Assembly: GCF_000002235.5 (NCBI RefSeq) | Contig: NW_022145615.1 | Coordinates: 33,549,594-33,613,593, forward strand | Source: Strongylocentrotus purpuratus | Taxonomy: Eukaryota > Echinodermata > Echinoidea > Camarodonta > Strongylocentrotidae | Direction of reading: 5' to 3' | DNA length: 64,000 nucleotides | Shown: positions 1-10,745 of the stretch, one piece after another | Layout of the letters: the number at the start of each line of letters is the position of its first letter | Position numbering within the stretch: the stretch's first letter is position 1 | The notes under the pieces: model-generated | Seen by the model: the letters and a program-made list of their open reading frames with translations, nothing else | Database searches by the model: none | What the model was told of the DNA's origin: nothing | Position numbers and translations under genes: made by a program

Positions 1-65
1 CTCATTTGCCTTACCTGGATGGAGTGTAACAAATGTTCATTATTGTCTTGCCAAAAGACTTTAGT

Positions 66-140
66 AATGTGACAGGGATTTGAACCCTGTACCTTGTGGT
101 TCAGTGTCCAGAGACTTATCCACTGGGACACAACACCTCT
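66..140 (-). mobile_element. tRNA-derived SINE head (fragment)
   Basis: On the minus strand the sequence has a tRNA-like A box (TGTCCCAGTGGATAAG, at 131-116) and a canonical B box (GGTTCAAATCC, at 86-76) at tRNA spacing. The acceptor arms do not pair well and no intact anticodon arm could be assigned, so a SINE head or tRNA relic is likelier than a functional tRNA. Confidence 0.55.
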
Positions 141-1099
141 ACATGTAACATCCACACAGTCAAGACTACAAATAAATACAATGTACCAAAGTAAGAGGGC
201 AAGAAAAAAGGTCATTAACTAGAGAAGAACAGAGAAAAGGAAGGGGGAGAGAAGATGGGAGAGGTTTGATGGTAAAATAAATGGCGGGGGCATTTCCTCT
301 CTCACTCTCGTGATCTCTCCCTCTCTCTCTCCCTCTCTCCACATCTTGCTGCTAGGCAACCGTAGAGACCATGAAACCATGCACCTCAGATGAAGGTTAC
401 AGATAAATGAGCATTTCTTTCTCAGCCAAGTTCTAGAGTTGGTGATCCTCAAGAGGTTTCAAAATTAAGGAGAGGGAAAAATACTCCATGAAATATTCCA
501 TGCACTTGTTCGACATTTCAGAAACCCTGAATCACATGGGAATGCCGTGTAACCTATATTAGAGGTGACAGGAGTCAGGTTGATGGCCCACACCAAAAGG
601 AATTAGTGAGCATGTATCTTATTAGTACTACTATAAGCAGAATTTCTATGTATTAAGTAAATTACATTTTGGTTGTGCAGTACATGCAATTCATACAAAG
701 TCAAGGGTTTCAACAAAGGGTTAGCCCATTTGGCCTCAAGTATTCCTTATGCCATCTTCTTGTTTAAAAGGGGGAGGATTTTTCATAACAATTCTTAAAC
801 TCTGATTTAAGCTCAGAGAACAGAAGTGACAAGGCTACCTCGAATCATATTTAACTTTTCAATATAGAGTTCCAAATAATTAAGCTACAGGTCCTTTGGA
901 ATTACAACCACTACTTTAATAGGCAAGGGCTTGCAAGACTTTACTTTTAAGGGTTAAAGATTATGATAGATTAGATCTCTCAACTTTGTCTTTACTAATT
1001 CAGATCATATTTCACATGTGAATCCACCATCAGTCTACTTGCCCAAATCTATTAACATTGTCTCCACGGATCCACATTGTACTTCAGATATGAGACAGC

Positions 1100-1425
1100 C
1101 ATTTGTTAGACTGCACAGTCGGTGACAATATTTATGATTGCTAGGAGGATGGAGTTATCTTTCAAGTTATCTTTCAAGTGTAAAACAACTCTGTTGTTGG
1201 ACTGCACAATCAGTGACAGTGATTCTCGTTGCTAGGAGAGTTTAAGATGGAGTTATCTTTCAAGTGTAAAAAAGCTCTGTTGTTGGATTGCAGGTTCAGT
1301 GACAGTGATTATGATAACAAGGAGGATTCAAGATGGAGTTATCTTTCAAGTGTAAACCAACTCTGTTGTTGGACTGCAGGGTCAGTGACAGTGATTCTGG
1401 TTGCTAGGATTCAAGATGGGGGATA
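1100..1425. repeat. Tandem array, ~86-91 bp unit, four degenerate copies
   Basis: The anchor GTTGGACTGCA recurs at about 1105, 1196, 1282 and 1368, each followed by CAGTGACAGTGATT and preceded by GGAGTTATCTTTCAAGTGTAAA. The first copy is the most diverged. A short internal duplication of TTATCTTTCAAG occurs near 1155-1180. Confidence 0.85.
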
Positions 1426-3191
1426 TACACAGAGGGTGGATGTGCAGCTATGTCTTGAATTCTAAAGCCGTGGGAACTGAAAAAAATGCGCCTTTGTGGC
1501 AAAACATGAAGGTATGACGCTCGCTCAGACATGAGCCAACTGTTTTGTGCATGACGTGATGCGATGCCATTCTCTTATTTTTTTTTCTTTTCATTCTCCT
1601 TTTTCCCTCCCCCCTCCCTCCCCCCCCCCCCCCCCACTCTCTCAATAATTTTGCACAAACCGCATTGGATTTATGTGCTGTTTATTGAGTGCAATAACTA
1701 TGCACGGCACCAGGACAATACCGTTTGCATTGATTGAAATATTACTGAAATGTGTATCGTGGTTTACGAAAAAGTATTTGAAGGAATATTTGTTAGGCAT
1801 AAAGAGAAAGTGACACTTGTACATGAATTGGTGATATGGCGTATGTATGAAAAATGAAACAAAACTATACTAGAAAGGACAAAAAAAATACATGTAACTT
1901 CAGAAGCGCAACCTTGTGATGCCTAAGAGCTTTGATAATTGGGTCTTTTTCTTTATTTTGCCTTTTATGTATTTCAATACAACGTAAACATGGGAGTTTG
2001 GTATACATTACACTACATCATAAAGTCTAACTAAAGAATGTCCTCTTCGCGTGCTGTAAGCAAATCTCAAGGAAGTAGCACAAGCTCCATAAATTACATA
2101 AAACACTCAAACTTGACTGCAGGATTTAAAAAGCAAGCATAGCATTGTATAACGCAGTGACGTGGGCTTAAAGGTAAAGTGTAATTCTGGTCATGAAATT
2201 ACACTGTAAAATACTCTGATTAGAAGACTTTGGGAAAGTATGATCATGCAATACATAATAATTGGTGTATACTGTTCGGTTTTGGAATCATCAAAATCAT
2301 AAGAGGTTGGCTCTATCTTGCAGAAAATTGCATGTACTACACACAGAAATGGGTATATGGGACAATACGTTAATGTTGCCTGATAGTCTGGTCCAACCTT
2401 TAAACTATCTCATCGTGATATTTTTAATATGAGGGTATCTGAAGAGCAATCTTTTTCATGAGACATGACTTTCTTCCAAACTGACATCTAAAGAATGAGA
2501 AAGCTAGTTAGTATTCACCTTCGCCAGATCTCTACCTATCTTTAATACCGATGGCTGATTTTTTGTTTGTGTCTGTGGTCTTGGCAGGTTGCCATTATGA
2601 AATGCTTGGCATCCCTGGGAAATTTTCTCAAGGATAAAAGCAAAAATATGTAACAGGAACACAATACCAGGATGAAAAGAGACAGAGAGAAGAGGAGTGA
2701 GAGCAGAAGACAGATCCGGGACATGGTAGGATATGGTGTATGAATAGAAGGAGAAAGCGTGAGAGACATACCAGCAAGGAAAAAAGTGGACCGATCACAA
2801 AATAGGGAAAGGAATACAGACTGTAGAGCACTGCTCATGATGTGGTGTGACTGATTTGCATCGATAATAGGTCTGTCGATCAATTGCAAACTAATAAAGA
2901 ACTCCTATAAAAATCTTTTGTACAGAATGAACACTGAAATCAATGTCAAGTCAAGTTGCTATCAACTGGAGTCAATCGCAACTCTTGAATACTCTCGATA
3001 AAATGTGTCCCTGATCTTTGCCACAATACATTACCCTTAAACATTAAAAAGAAAAAAATCTGCAATTACAGGACACAAAATGGCTTCTTTCTTCTGAAAG
3101 TAAAAGGAACATTCGAGACTGGACCTGCAGTTCAAACACAAACACAAAAGGAAGCAGAACTGCTATACATTATGAATAAATGGGTACTCAC

Positions 3192-3311
3192 TGTTTCTGA
3201 TCTTCTTGAATTTTGGTGCTTGTGTCCTTGAAGGAAGCTTGTTGTGTACCCATTGCCACCAGATATCATACGGAAGCTCAAAGTCAAACCATTCCTCACA
3301 CAAGTTGATAC
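3192..3311 (-). CDS. ASH1L: ASH1L exon: FELPYDIWWQW motif immediately before the AWS domain
   Basis: The acceptor CTTGTAG precedes 3311 and the donor GTGAGT follows 3192. The 120-bp exon carries two bases, 39 codons and one base. Joined to the previous exon it reads FPFHAGINLCEEWFDFELPY and then DIWWQWVHNKLPSRTQAPKF, ending KKIRN. Vertebrate ASH1L has DFQLPYDILWQWKHNQL and YKKIRSN at the same place, directly upstream of the Cys-rich AWS domain. This is the strongest single piece of homology in the window. The open codon at the 3' end requires another exon with the AWS domain, which is not visible in the remaining 3.2 kb to the left. The gene is therefore cut by the window edge. Confidence 0.95.
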
Positions 3312-5253
3312 CTACAAGCAGGAGGAGAAGAAAGAAATGATAATACACATAATGGCCTACAAAGGTATAAACACATGACACATTTGATAAATAATAAGAA
3401 AAAATAATTACAATTAGTTATTCAAATTTTAATATGAATTTGTACATGAAATCAAAAGCAGGTGCATTTACCTCCTATACATTCTAAAATGTATATCATT
3501 ATTTTTTCACAAGCATGTTTACATTTGTTAAGATCATGAGATATTTTGTTGTGCATGTAGCTTACCTACCACATCGTAAACACAACATTCCATATCTTAA
3601 ATCCATAGATGACCCTTGATCTTAAACTTCATCATTTTTTCAATGCTTAAGAAGTGTTACTCTGCAGAGTGGCATTCAAAACCTGCAGATACATGTACAA
3701 TATATTTATTCCCACCTTATCCCCACCTCTGCCTCTCGTTTCCTATTGCCTCACACATCCTGCATCAAATATTGAATCAGGATCTTATGACCCCTAGCCA
3801 AGCAAGTAATTAAAGCAGCTAGCAGCCCACACAAATTGAAAAGCCTATCCCACTCAATCCCCGACACGTTCAACTAGACTCTTCCCCCCCCCCCCTCCCT
3901 CCACAACATACAGACTCCACACTTCTATTAAAGTAGGGCATGCCAATATCGTTTTGACACCTTCCGCGAAATGGCGCACCTGTCCTCTAAACTTGGCATT
4001 CATGCCACTTGTTTACTTCCCCCCACGCGAGGTCAGACGTGAAGATTGGACAGAAAGGGTCCTCCTATCTGCATTGTTGCATAATGAACAGACGAGGGCG
4101 TATGAGGGGATCGTTTACACCGTCAGTCCGTCCGCAGCATTTGCTTCCAATTTATACTGACCCCGCTGCCAAAATGTAATGTCAGAAATTTCTTGGCAGG
4201 TCTGCCGCTGTCTCTTGGCAGTGTTTACAAAATGTCTTGTTTATTGAACGTGACAAGTGATTCTTTAGCCAAACTCATTTACAATCCATCTCAACTAACT
4301 GTGATGATGCATAGTGCTATTTGATCAAAACTACCCTTCATGTTTCATAATTTACATTATTCTCTGAATAAAACAGTACTTTGTTCTTACAGCTGCTAAT
4401 GTACCGTACATAAATAATAATATCCATCAATTCAAGCATTTTCAAGACTACACCAACAGTCCTTTTCAGGACTACACATCCTCAAGAAAGATTACCGAGA
4501 GTCCTTTTCAGGACTCCTCAATCCTCCCTCTCTCTCACACAGTGCATCCGCAAGCCTACTGTAAATTCAAGCATTGTTCATAATTTCATATTACACAGGA
4601 TGCCTATGCAATTACTTCAGAATATATTCACACATTTTTTTCTGTTCTTGCTATGCTACTTCCTGGAGAAGTCTTGTAATGTGATTTCTCATCTGATATT
4701 TTCCACTCAACACAATTTTTCACCATCTCTGTAAGTACCGTCTTCTCCTACCCTTTGAACAGCAGTCCTGGTAGGTGAACCCAGTCAGAAAATAAATTTA
4801 CCTTTCCTCCTCTCTCCTCTTTTCGGAAATCTAGCAAGTTGGCTTTCACTGCACCCACATATTCATTCCAGAATGCTCAATTACTAGGCTTGCCATTGTT
4901 AATGTTTCATGTTACATAGCATATTTGACAAAGCCATTTTGTGTAGATCCATACCCTAAATCAAAAGGATGAATTTTATACATGTCGTAACATACACTTC
5001 ACTAGTCAAACCTCCCTTTGTGGCCACCTGTCTATAGTTGTGACCCATATTGCTTCACTCTGGTAGGAAAAATGTGTTGAAGAACGTATCTAATCTGTCG
5101 AACAAGATGTTTATTTAGTGGACACTTTTTGTGTTTCCCTTGGGTTGCCTTACTAGACAGGTTTTACTGTATGTAACATCGACTGTCATCAGAATTTCAC
5201 TGCGACATGTCTTTTAAAACGGGACACCAGGAAGTGCTTAAAGGGTCACTCAC
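3312..5253 (-). other. ASH1L intron (1.9 kb)
   Basis: The intron is bounded by the donor at 5253-5248 (GTGAGT) and the acceptor at 3313-3312. It contains a C-rich run near 3885-3897, a more GC-rich patch at 3955-4180 without recognisable coding, and the paired histone-type stem-loops at 4458-4515. Confidence 0.85.
4454..4515 (+). other. Histone-type mRNA 3'-end signal: two identical stem-loops, first followed by an HDE-like element
   Basis: AGTCCTTTTCAGGACT occurs twice, at 4458-4473 and 4500-4515. Each folds into a 6-bp stem with a TTTC tetraloop, the geometry of the replication-dependent histone stem-loop (consensus GGCTCTTTTCAGAGCC), including the G-C second base pair. The first copy is preceded by CCAAC and followed nine bases later by CAAGAAAGA (4483-4491), the classic purine-rich histone downstream element that pairs with U7 snRNA. 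Relative to the consensus, two base pairs of the stem differ but pairing is kept. No histone coding sequence lies upstream on this strand. Confidence 0.55.
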
Positions 5254-5939
5254 CTGCATGGAAAGGAAATGGCAGCAACTTTAGACTGCTCTCATCAGCA
5301 TCTTTTGCATCTTTCTCCTCTGAAGGTCCTGCAACTTCTGCAACATCCTCCTTATCTCCTGCTTCAGTGACACCTTGTGGTGCATCTACATCCATCTTCT
5401 CAGGTTCAGCTGCTGCAACTGCTTTGTCCGGAAACTCTCCACCTTCTGTTTTTTCCGGAGACTTTTCGGCTGTTTCTGATGGTTCGGCTGTTTCTGGTGG
5501 TTCGGCCGTTTCTGATGATACCGCTGTTGTGGATAATGCAGGAGGTGCTTCAGAAGGAGTTGCTGATGTTGCTGGCGTGTCTGAAGGAGGTGTCTCAGAA
5601 GGAGTTGCTGATGTAGCTGGCGTGTCTGATGGAGTTGCCTCAGAAGGAAGTGTTTCAGTAGGAGTTGCTGATGTTGCTGGTGTGTCTGATTGAGTTGTTT
5701 CACTGGTTGTGGTGGACTCGGACCCTTCCTCTACTCCCGCATCTGCAGAAGGTTTTTCTGCCACAGATTGATTCCCATCCTCACTTTGTACCACTTCAGA
5801 TGATGCTGCAACAGTTGCTGTTGATGTTGTGGGAGGGGTGGTATCCATTTTGGTCTCTTCAGGAGCTGCAGTAGTCTCTTGTTTAGATTTCTTGTCAACA
5901 TTCTTGGCCTCTTCCTCTTCCTCTGTCTTTTTCTTGGTC
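5254..5939 (-). CDS. ASH1L: ASH1L exon: expanded Ser/Thr/Pro/Glu repeat linker before the AWS-SET region
   Basis: The acceptor ACTCAG precedes 5939 and the donor GTGAGT follows 5254. The 686-bp exon has one base plus 228 codons plus one base, in phase with both neighbours. It begins TKKKTEEEEEAKNVDKKSK, a charged stretch, and ends KLLPFPFHAG, which corresponds to the FPAPIHVG segment of vertebrate ASH1L. Between these lies a long low-complexity region with imperfect tandem repeats of SDTPATSATPSE (three copies) and of TAEPPE/TAEPSE (three copies). The corresponding vertebrate linker is only about 40 residues, so this gene carries roughly 190 extra residues here. The composition (P, E, S, T, D) suggests a disordered linker; a PEST-type instability role is possible but is inference. 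Confidence 0.92.
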
Positions 5940-6263
5940 CTGAGTGGTTTAAATCACAATTAAACTACATCAGCAACAACAAAATACAAGACAATTTTTT
6001 TATTTTTAAAGTAAATAGTCCTGTGGACAGAAAGGTATTTGCAGGTACCTTGCCATAAATAACTTCTAAAAAACAAGGAACTTTATAGGCGTAAAACTCA
6101 AACTGACAACCAATTCTTACTTTCACTGCAAGAATTCTAGTTTTACAGTAACTGAACAAAGTAAATACACTTGAGGTTTTAAAAACTTGAGCTCTACATA
6201 ATAAAAAGTTCTGTTTGATTTTAGTTTTCTTCCAAATATATTTAGAATACCCCACAAACTTAC
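5940..6263 (-). other. ASH1L intron (324 bp)
   Basis: The donor GTAAGTTTG begins at 6263 and the acceptor CCACTCAG ends at 5940. The interior is AT-rich, with no repeat or ORF of note. Confidence 0.9.
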
Positions 6264-6671
6264 AATTCTTCCTTGAATGTATGTGAGTAGATGCCTGCCC
6301 TCCAGTACTTCTTCTTGACCATCTGTTCTTCCTTAGGTTTCCTACCAGGTTTCTTCTTGGTTTTCTTCAAGGCAGTGGTCGTCTTATCCTCATTGGTGAC
6401 TGGTCCTGGGATCTTCCGTCTGGTCTTGAGCTGCTTCCCTGGTGCTCCCGATGGTGGTGGTGCTGGTGGCGATGATGATGATGATGATGCATTCTTCTTC
6501 TTCTTTTTCTTTTTCTTCTTCTTTTTCTTCTTGGCGTCTGACTTGGAAGTTTTGCTGGCCTGTTGCTTGGTTGTTTTCCTCTTGGGTGCAGTGGTTTCTT
6601 GGTTAGGGGTGGAGGATGACGGGACCGGAGGCTCGTCAACTGGAAGGATCTCAGTCTGAACCTTAGGAACA
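6264..6671 (-). CDS. ASH1L: ASH1L exon: Lys/Ser-rich linker and the conserved KKYxxAGxYS motif
   Basis: The acceptor TTTTGTAG precedes 6671 and the donor GTAAGT follows 6264. The 408-bp exon starts with one base completing a codon and ends with two, matching both neighbours. It continues the protein as VPKVQTEILPVDEPPVPSSS, then a run of about 13 lysines, then a run of six serines encoded by an ATC microsatellite. These are followed by PPAPPPSGAPGK, a basic KKPGRKPKEEQ segment resembling an AT-hook, and KKKYWRAGIYSHTFKEEL. The KKKYxxAGxYSxxxK motif matches the segment just before the catalytic module in vertebrate ASH1L (KKYQKAGLYSDVYK). This gives both the identity and the position within the protein. 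The homopolymeric runs are likely to vary in length between individuals. Confidence 0.92.
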
Positions 6672-9600
6672 CTACAAAAGAGAAAACAATCATTAAAAAT
6701 TACTTTATGACATTTTAAGAACAAGAAGGCATGGAAATAGAGCAAGAAAGGTATCTACTCAATTTACAATGATGAATTTATGCAGTTGGCCGACAATTTT
6801 TCAGGAATAGTATTCATGAGAAGTAAAACACACAAATGAAGTGTGCTACTCAGATAACAGTACTTCATGATTATTCACATTTGCATTTGCGTGATGGGAA
6901 AGCCCCTTTTACGCAAATGTGCAAAGATCAATCATCCATATTCTTAGAAAGTAATCAAGATTGCAAGGATAAAAAAAACAGTGGCAATACATTTCCTTTG
7001 TAAAGGCTTGAAAACAGGATTCAGGATTTGAGATGGGATACTTGGACTGCTGCATAATTAATAATAATTAATTAATTAATAGTGATTTTCTTACTGCAAT
7101 CCTCCTTTGTATTCACCAATCTCATTTCATGTCATTAACATCAAGGCTACATGTAGGCAACAATGTGTTTTGTGATGAAATGAGAAAGCATGTCCTTTAT
7201 TACATTGAGATTTATTACTCCATATGTGTCTTACCAATATATGGCTTTTAATAGATTGTTAAGATAATCAAATGAATGTTGTAGCATTTACATTCAGTTT
7301 CTACAGGATACTACACAATAATCCCTCAACCCTCAAAATACTGTCAACTATTTCAATATTTTTAAAGCCAAGTCAGCTTTACGTCCATGCTTTCATAAAA
7401 TTAAGGTGGTCTCTGAGGCTTTACTTTCCCATCTCTTGAGTTGTTATTGTGTACGATACAGGTAGGGTTGATGGATGTCAGTCCATTAACGTCTCAAGTT
7501 AAAACCTCTATTTTTCAGGTCTGACTAAAGGATAAGTGGTTTCAAAAATTTATATTACGGGCATGCATGATACTTCATTAAATATTGAAACTAAATCTCA
7601 TAACTTGTCAGCTTCATAAGATGAAAAACTTGCTCAAGGCACAGATAAGACTACTTAAAGACTTTACAAACGTCATTACGGATGAAAAACTAGCTAAAAA
7701 TACAGTCCTGATAAATAAACAAGCTTTAATACTGATGGAAAAGATTAAAATCTCTGCCTCCAGGCACAAATTATTATTGCCCCAGACATAAGTATTTTTT
7801 TTCTTTGGACTACTTCCTGTTTTTACACAATCAAGCAGGAAATTATTGTGTTAGGGAAATGTGCATCCTCTGAACAAAATTTGAATATACTTAGTGTAGT
7901 ATGCCAGGCAAAAAGATGTAACTGAATGAGTGGAGAACATATATGTTCATTTTGAGAAAGACAAATTCAATATTTTTAAAATTTTACTTTGATATCTACA
8001 GTGAACATATATGAACACAACACATTTCAGTTAAAAACTGCCCAAAGCCCCAAAGGAATATATATTATTACTTTAGCTGTGAAAACTGAAATATTTATAT
8101 ACTTGGAGAAAAAAATTGTTTTCATATATACCTTTCTGCCATCACATGAGAATTTAATTTCATATAATTTTTTTTTAAAGTCCCTAATTAAACAATCCTC
8201 TATAAAGTTTAGCTTCCTTAGGAGACAGTTCCCTCGTAATTATAAACAAACCCTCAAAATGTTTTTTTTTTTTTAAATCACATCAGGCCTCTAGTATTTA
8301 CATGACTGATAAGAAAAAAATATAAGATTTGTGACTTAAGCAAATAATTTAATCTGCAAAATTTACCACTTTTGAAATAAGAAAGACAATTTGTTAATAC
8401 CAATCAAATACTGTACTGCACCTTGCATAAACAGATCTTGAATAGTACTTAGAGAATCCTTCCATCATACAATAATAATAATAATACATAAGTATGATCA
8501 CGAGGATCATCTTCGTTAACGCTGACTGACGTGTCTTCAAAAATAAGGATCGTTCACATTTTCTTTGACGATTCTGATTTCCAGTCCGCGCGTTGGCAAT
8601 GCGAAAAACGGATTCTGCAATGATTTAATTCTTGATGCATTTCACATTGACTTTGTACAGAGACTTTCAAGTTATCAGCGATAAATCCTTGGGAGAGGAA
8701 CATCCCATAAATGTAGACCGTGAACTGGGGGTATTTTATCACGCAGAATTCGGTTTTTTTGCATTGCCAGCGTGCGGATCGGGAACCCAAAACCTAATTT
8801 TAGGACGCATTTTGTCTATCTTTCATGCATTTTAATTAGGAATTATAAAAAAGCTAGATTTTTTATTCAAATGTATCACTCCAAAGATATCACATTTATA
8901 ATTAGACACACCTTAAATTGATAAAGTTGTATCTATGTGGAGATACACTGTTTAAATAATAAACAACAGGTCCTACTATAGTGTTATACTAACCAGCACA
9001 AATACTGCACTAGTGGGACTACATGTATTGTTAGTACACTGTTGTGAATGGAGCTCACTTACAAAGCATTATTACTTCATCTTACTGTACCTAGCTCCTG
9101 TTTTTTCAACTCAAAATAATGCACTCACCCATCCACTGCCATTTGACAACTCAAGAAAAGGACCTCGAACAGTAATCCAATCCCAAATATTTGCCAAAAC
9201 ACTTCACAACGTCTAATTTCAAATTCACCGCTACATGAAAGAGGCGGCCATCTTTATTTCCCTCTTCTCTCTCTCTCTCAAGCCTTCCCTTTATCCTGTA
9301 CAGTGCTCTCTCTCTCCGCACATGGCTGGGTTAGTTGGTCCAGCTGTCGACTGTTTTCATTCATTCATTCAAAAGACGCTAACGGGAGAGAGCGGCACAC
9401 AAAGGTCCGTTGACCCGAATATCTCGATGCCACCCTTGACCTCAATGGGGTGCATCAACCATGAAAAAGAGGGGATTTCTGACTCTGGGTACACATAGAG
9501 GGTGGTCTCTCATGCATACATAATGCAGTGTTTACAAAGAGTCTTGCATGTATTACACGCTGTTAGGTATACATGCTACTTGTAACCATGGATTTTACTA

Positions 9601-10308
9601 TTATATCTTGTAACTATATTAAGTCTGTAGATCAATAGCAAAGCAAAAAATTAAAAAGTGTGGGGTTTATTTTGTAAAGACTTATCAGAATCTACATGTG
9701 TGCCTACGTTACCTATCTTGGCCAAATAGATAGAAGCAAAGACAGTGTTTCCATTAATATTTCAACTAAATCACATTTATTTGAATGTTTTTTACAGAAT
9801 ATTGGCAATCTGTCCAAATTACAATAATTGTCAGAACCCTGCATCTTCAAAAATGATTTTATTTCCTTTTAAAAGTTCATCATGATTCCATTTCAAAAGA
9901 ATATCATGACTCCATTTCCAATTAAAACAAACAATTGTTATGACTTTTTTAAAACACATAATAGAGAAAGTGTGACACTTCAGATAATAGTCATACACAT
10001 TCACAATTAAAACCTGGGTGTAAGACTTCCATTCCAGCATGCAAGTCACATTGTAAAAGTTTTGTTTTTACTCTCATAACAAGCATATTTCCAAACAAAG
10101 CGCTTTTTGTCTACAGTATGTCATGTTCAATAACCGCTTGAGGTTCCTTGATATGAGGCCCTTATAATAGAAAAGCTAAACCACCCCTATACAAATTTAA
10201 GTTCGTCGCGAACTCGTATTATGCTCGTGGTAAGCTTAATAAGATCGTTTTTTAGGCTTTAAGCTCGTAACACGCTTCCAGGACGCTAGTAACGATCTTA
10301 CAAAATCT

Positions 10309-10745
10309 TCACGAGCTCGTGAACGAGTTCGTCACGAGCTCGTGGCAAACTCGCGGGTAAACTGGGCAGCTCATGGCGAGCTCGTGGGTAAAAGGGGGAG
10401 CTCGTGGCGAGCTCGTGACGAGCTCGTTGGTAAAAGGGGGAGCTCGTGGCGAGTTCGTGGGTAAAAGGGGGAGCTCGTGGCGAGCTCGTGGGTAAAAGGG
10501 GGAGTTCGTGACGAGCTCGTTGGTAAAATGGGGAGCTCGTGGCGAGCTCGGGCATAAACTGGGGAGCTCGTGGCGAGCTCGTGGGTAAAAGGGGGAGCTC
10601 GTGGCGAGCTCGTGGGTAAAAGGGGGAGCTCGTGGCGAGCTCGTGGGTAAAAGGGGGAGTTCGTGGCGAGCTCGGGTTAAACTGGGGAGCTCGTGGCGAA
10701 CTCGGGGGTAAACTCGGGAGCTCGTGGCGAACTCAGGGTTAAACT
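10309..10745. repeat. 31-bp minisatellite, ~14 copies (GAGCTCGTGGCGAGCTCGTG unit core)
   Basis: The spacing between successive agctcgtggcgagctc cores is 31 bp (10565, 10596, 10627). Each unit contains one or two GAGCTC palindromes followed by GGGTAAAAGGG. Because 31 is not a multiple of three, long reverse-strand ORFs here cycle through the same peptides in different frames and are artefacts. Confidence 0.9.

Larger units (their letters stand above)
1..3191 (-). other. ASH1L intron continuing past the left edge
   Basis: I searched the minus strand here for the Cys-rich AWS and SET exons that must follow 3192 and found no match. The stretch holds a tRNA-derived SINE remnant (66-140), a tandem array (1100-1425), a C17-type homopolymer near 1620-1636 and AT-rich unique sequence. 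ORFs here are short and low in complexity. Confidence 0.7.

Noticed and set aside
66..140. Functional tRNA gene
   Set aside because: A and B boxes are present, but the acceptor and anticodon arms do not pair convincingly; a SINE head is more likely.
1..3191. AWS or SET exon of ASH1L
   Set aside because: No minus-strand Cys-rich AWS pattern (CNC...CxC) or SET signature was found; the expected codon neighbourhoods are absent.
3950..4440. Histone coding sequence upstream of the stem-loops
   Set aside because: No reading frame on the plus strand resembles any core or linker histone; the 68-residue ORF at 3954-4160 shows no similarity.
10309..10745. CRISPR array
   Set aside because: The units are contiguous tandem repeats without spacers, in a eukaryotic intron.
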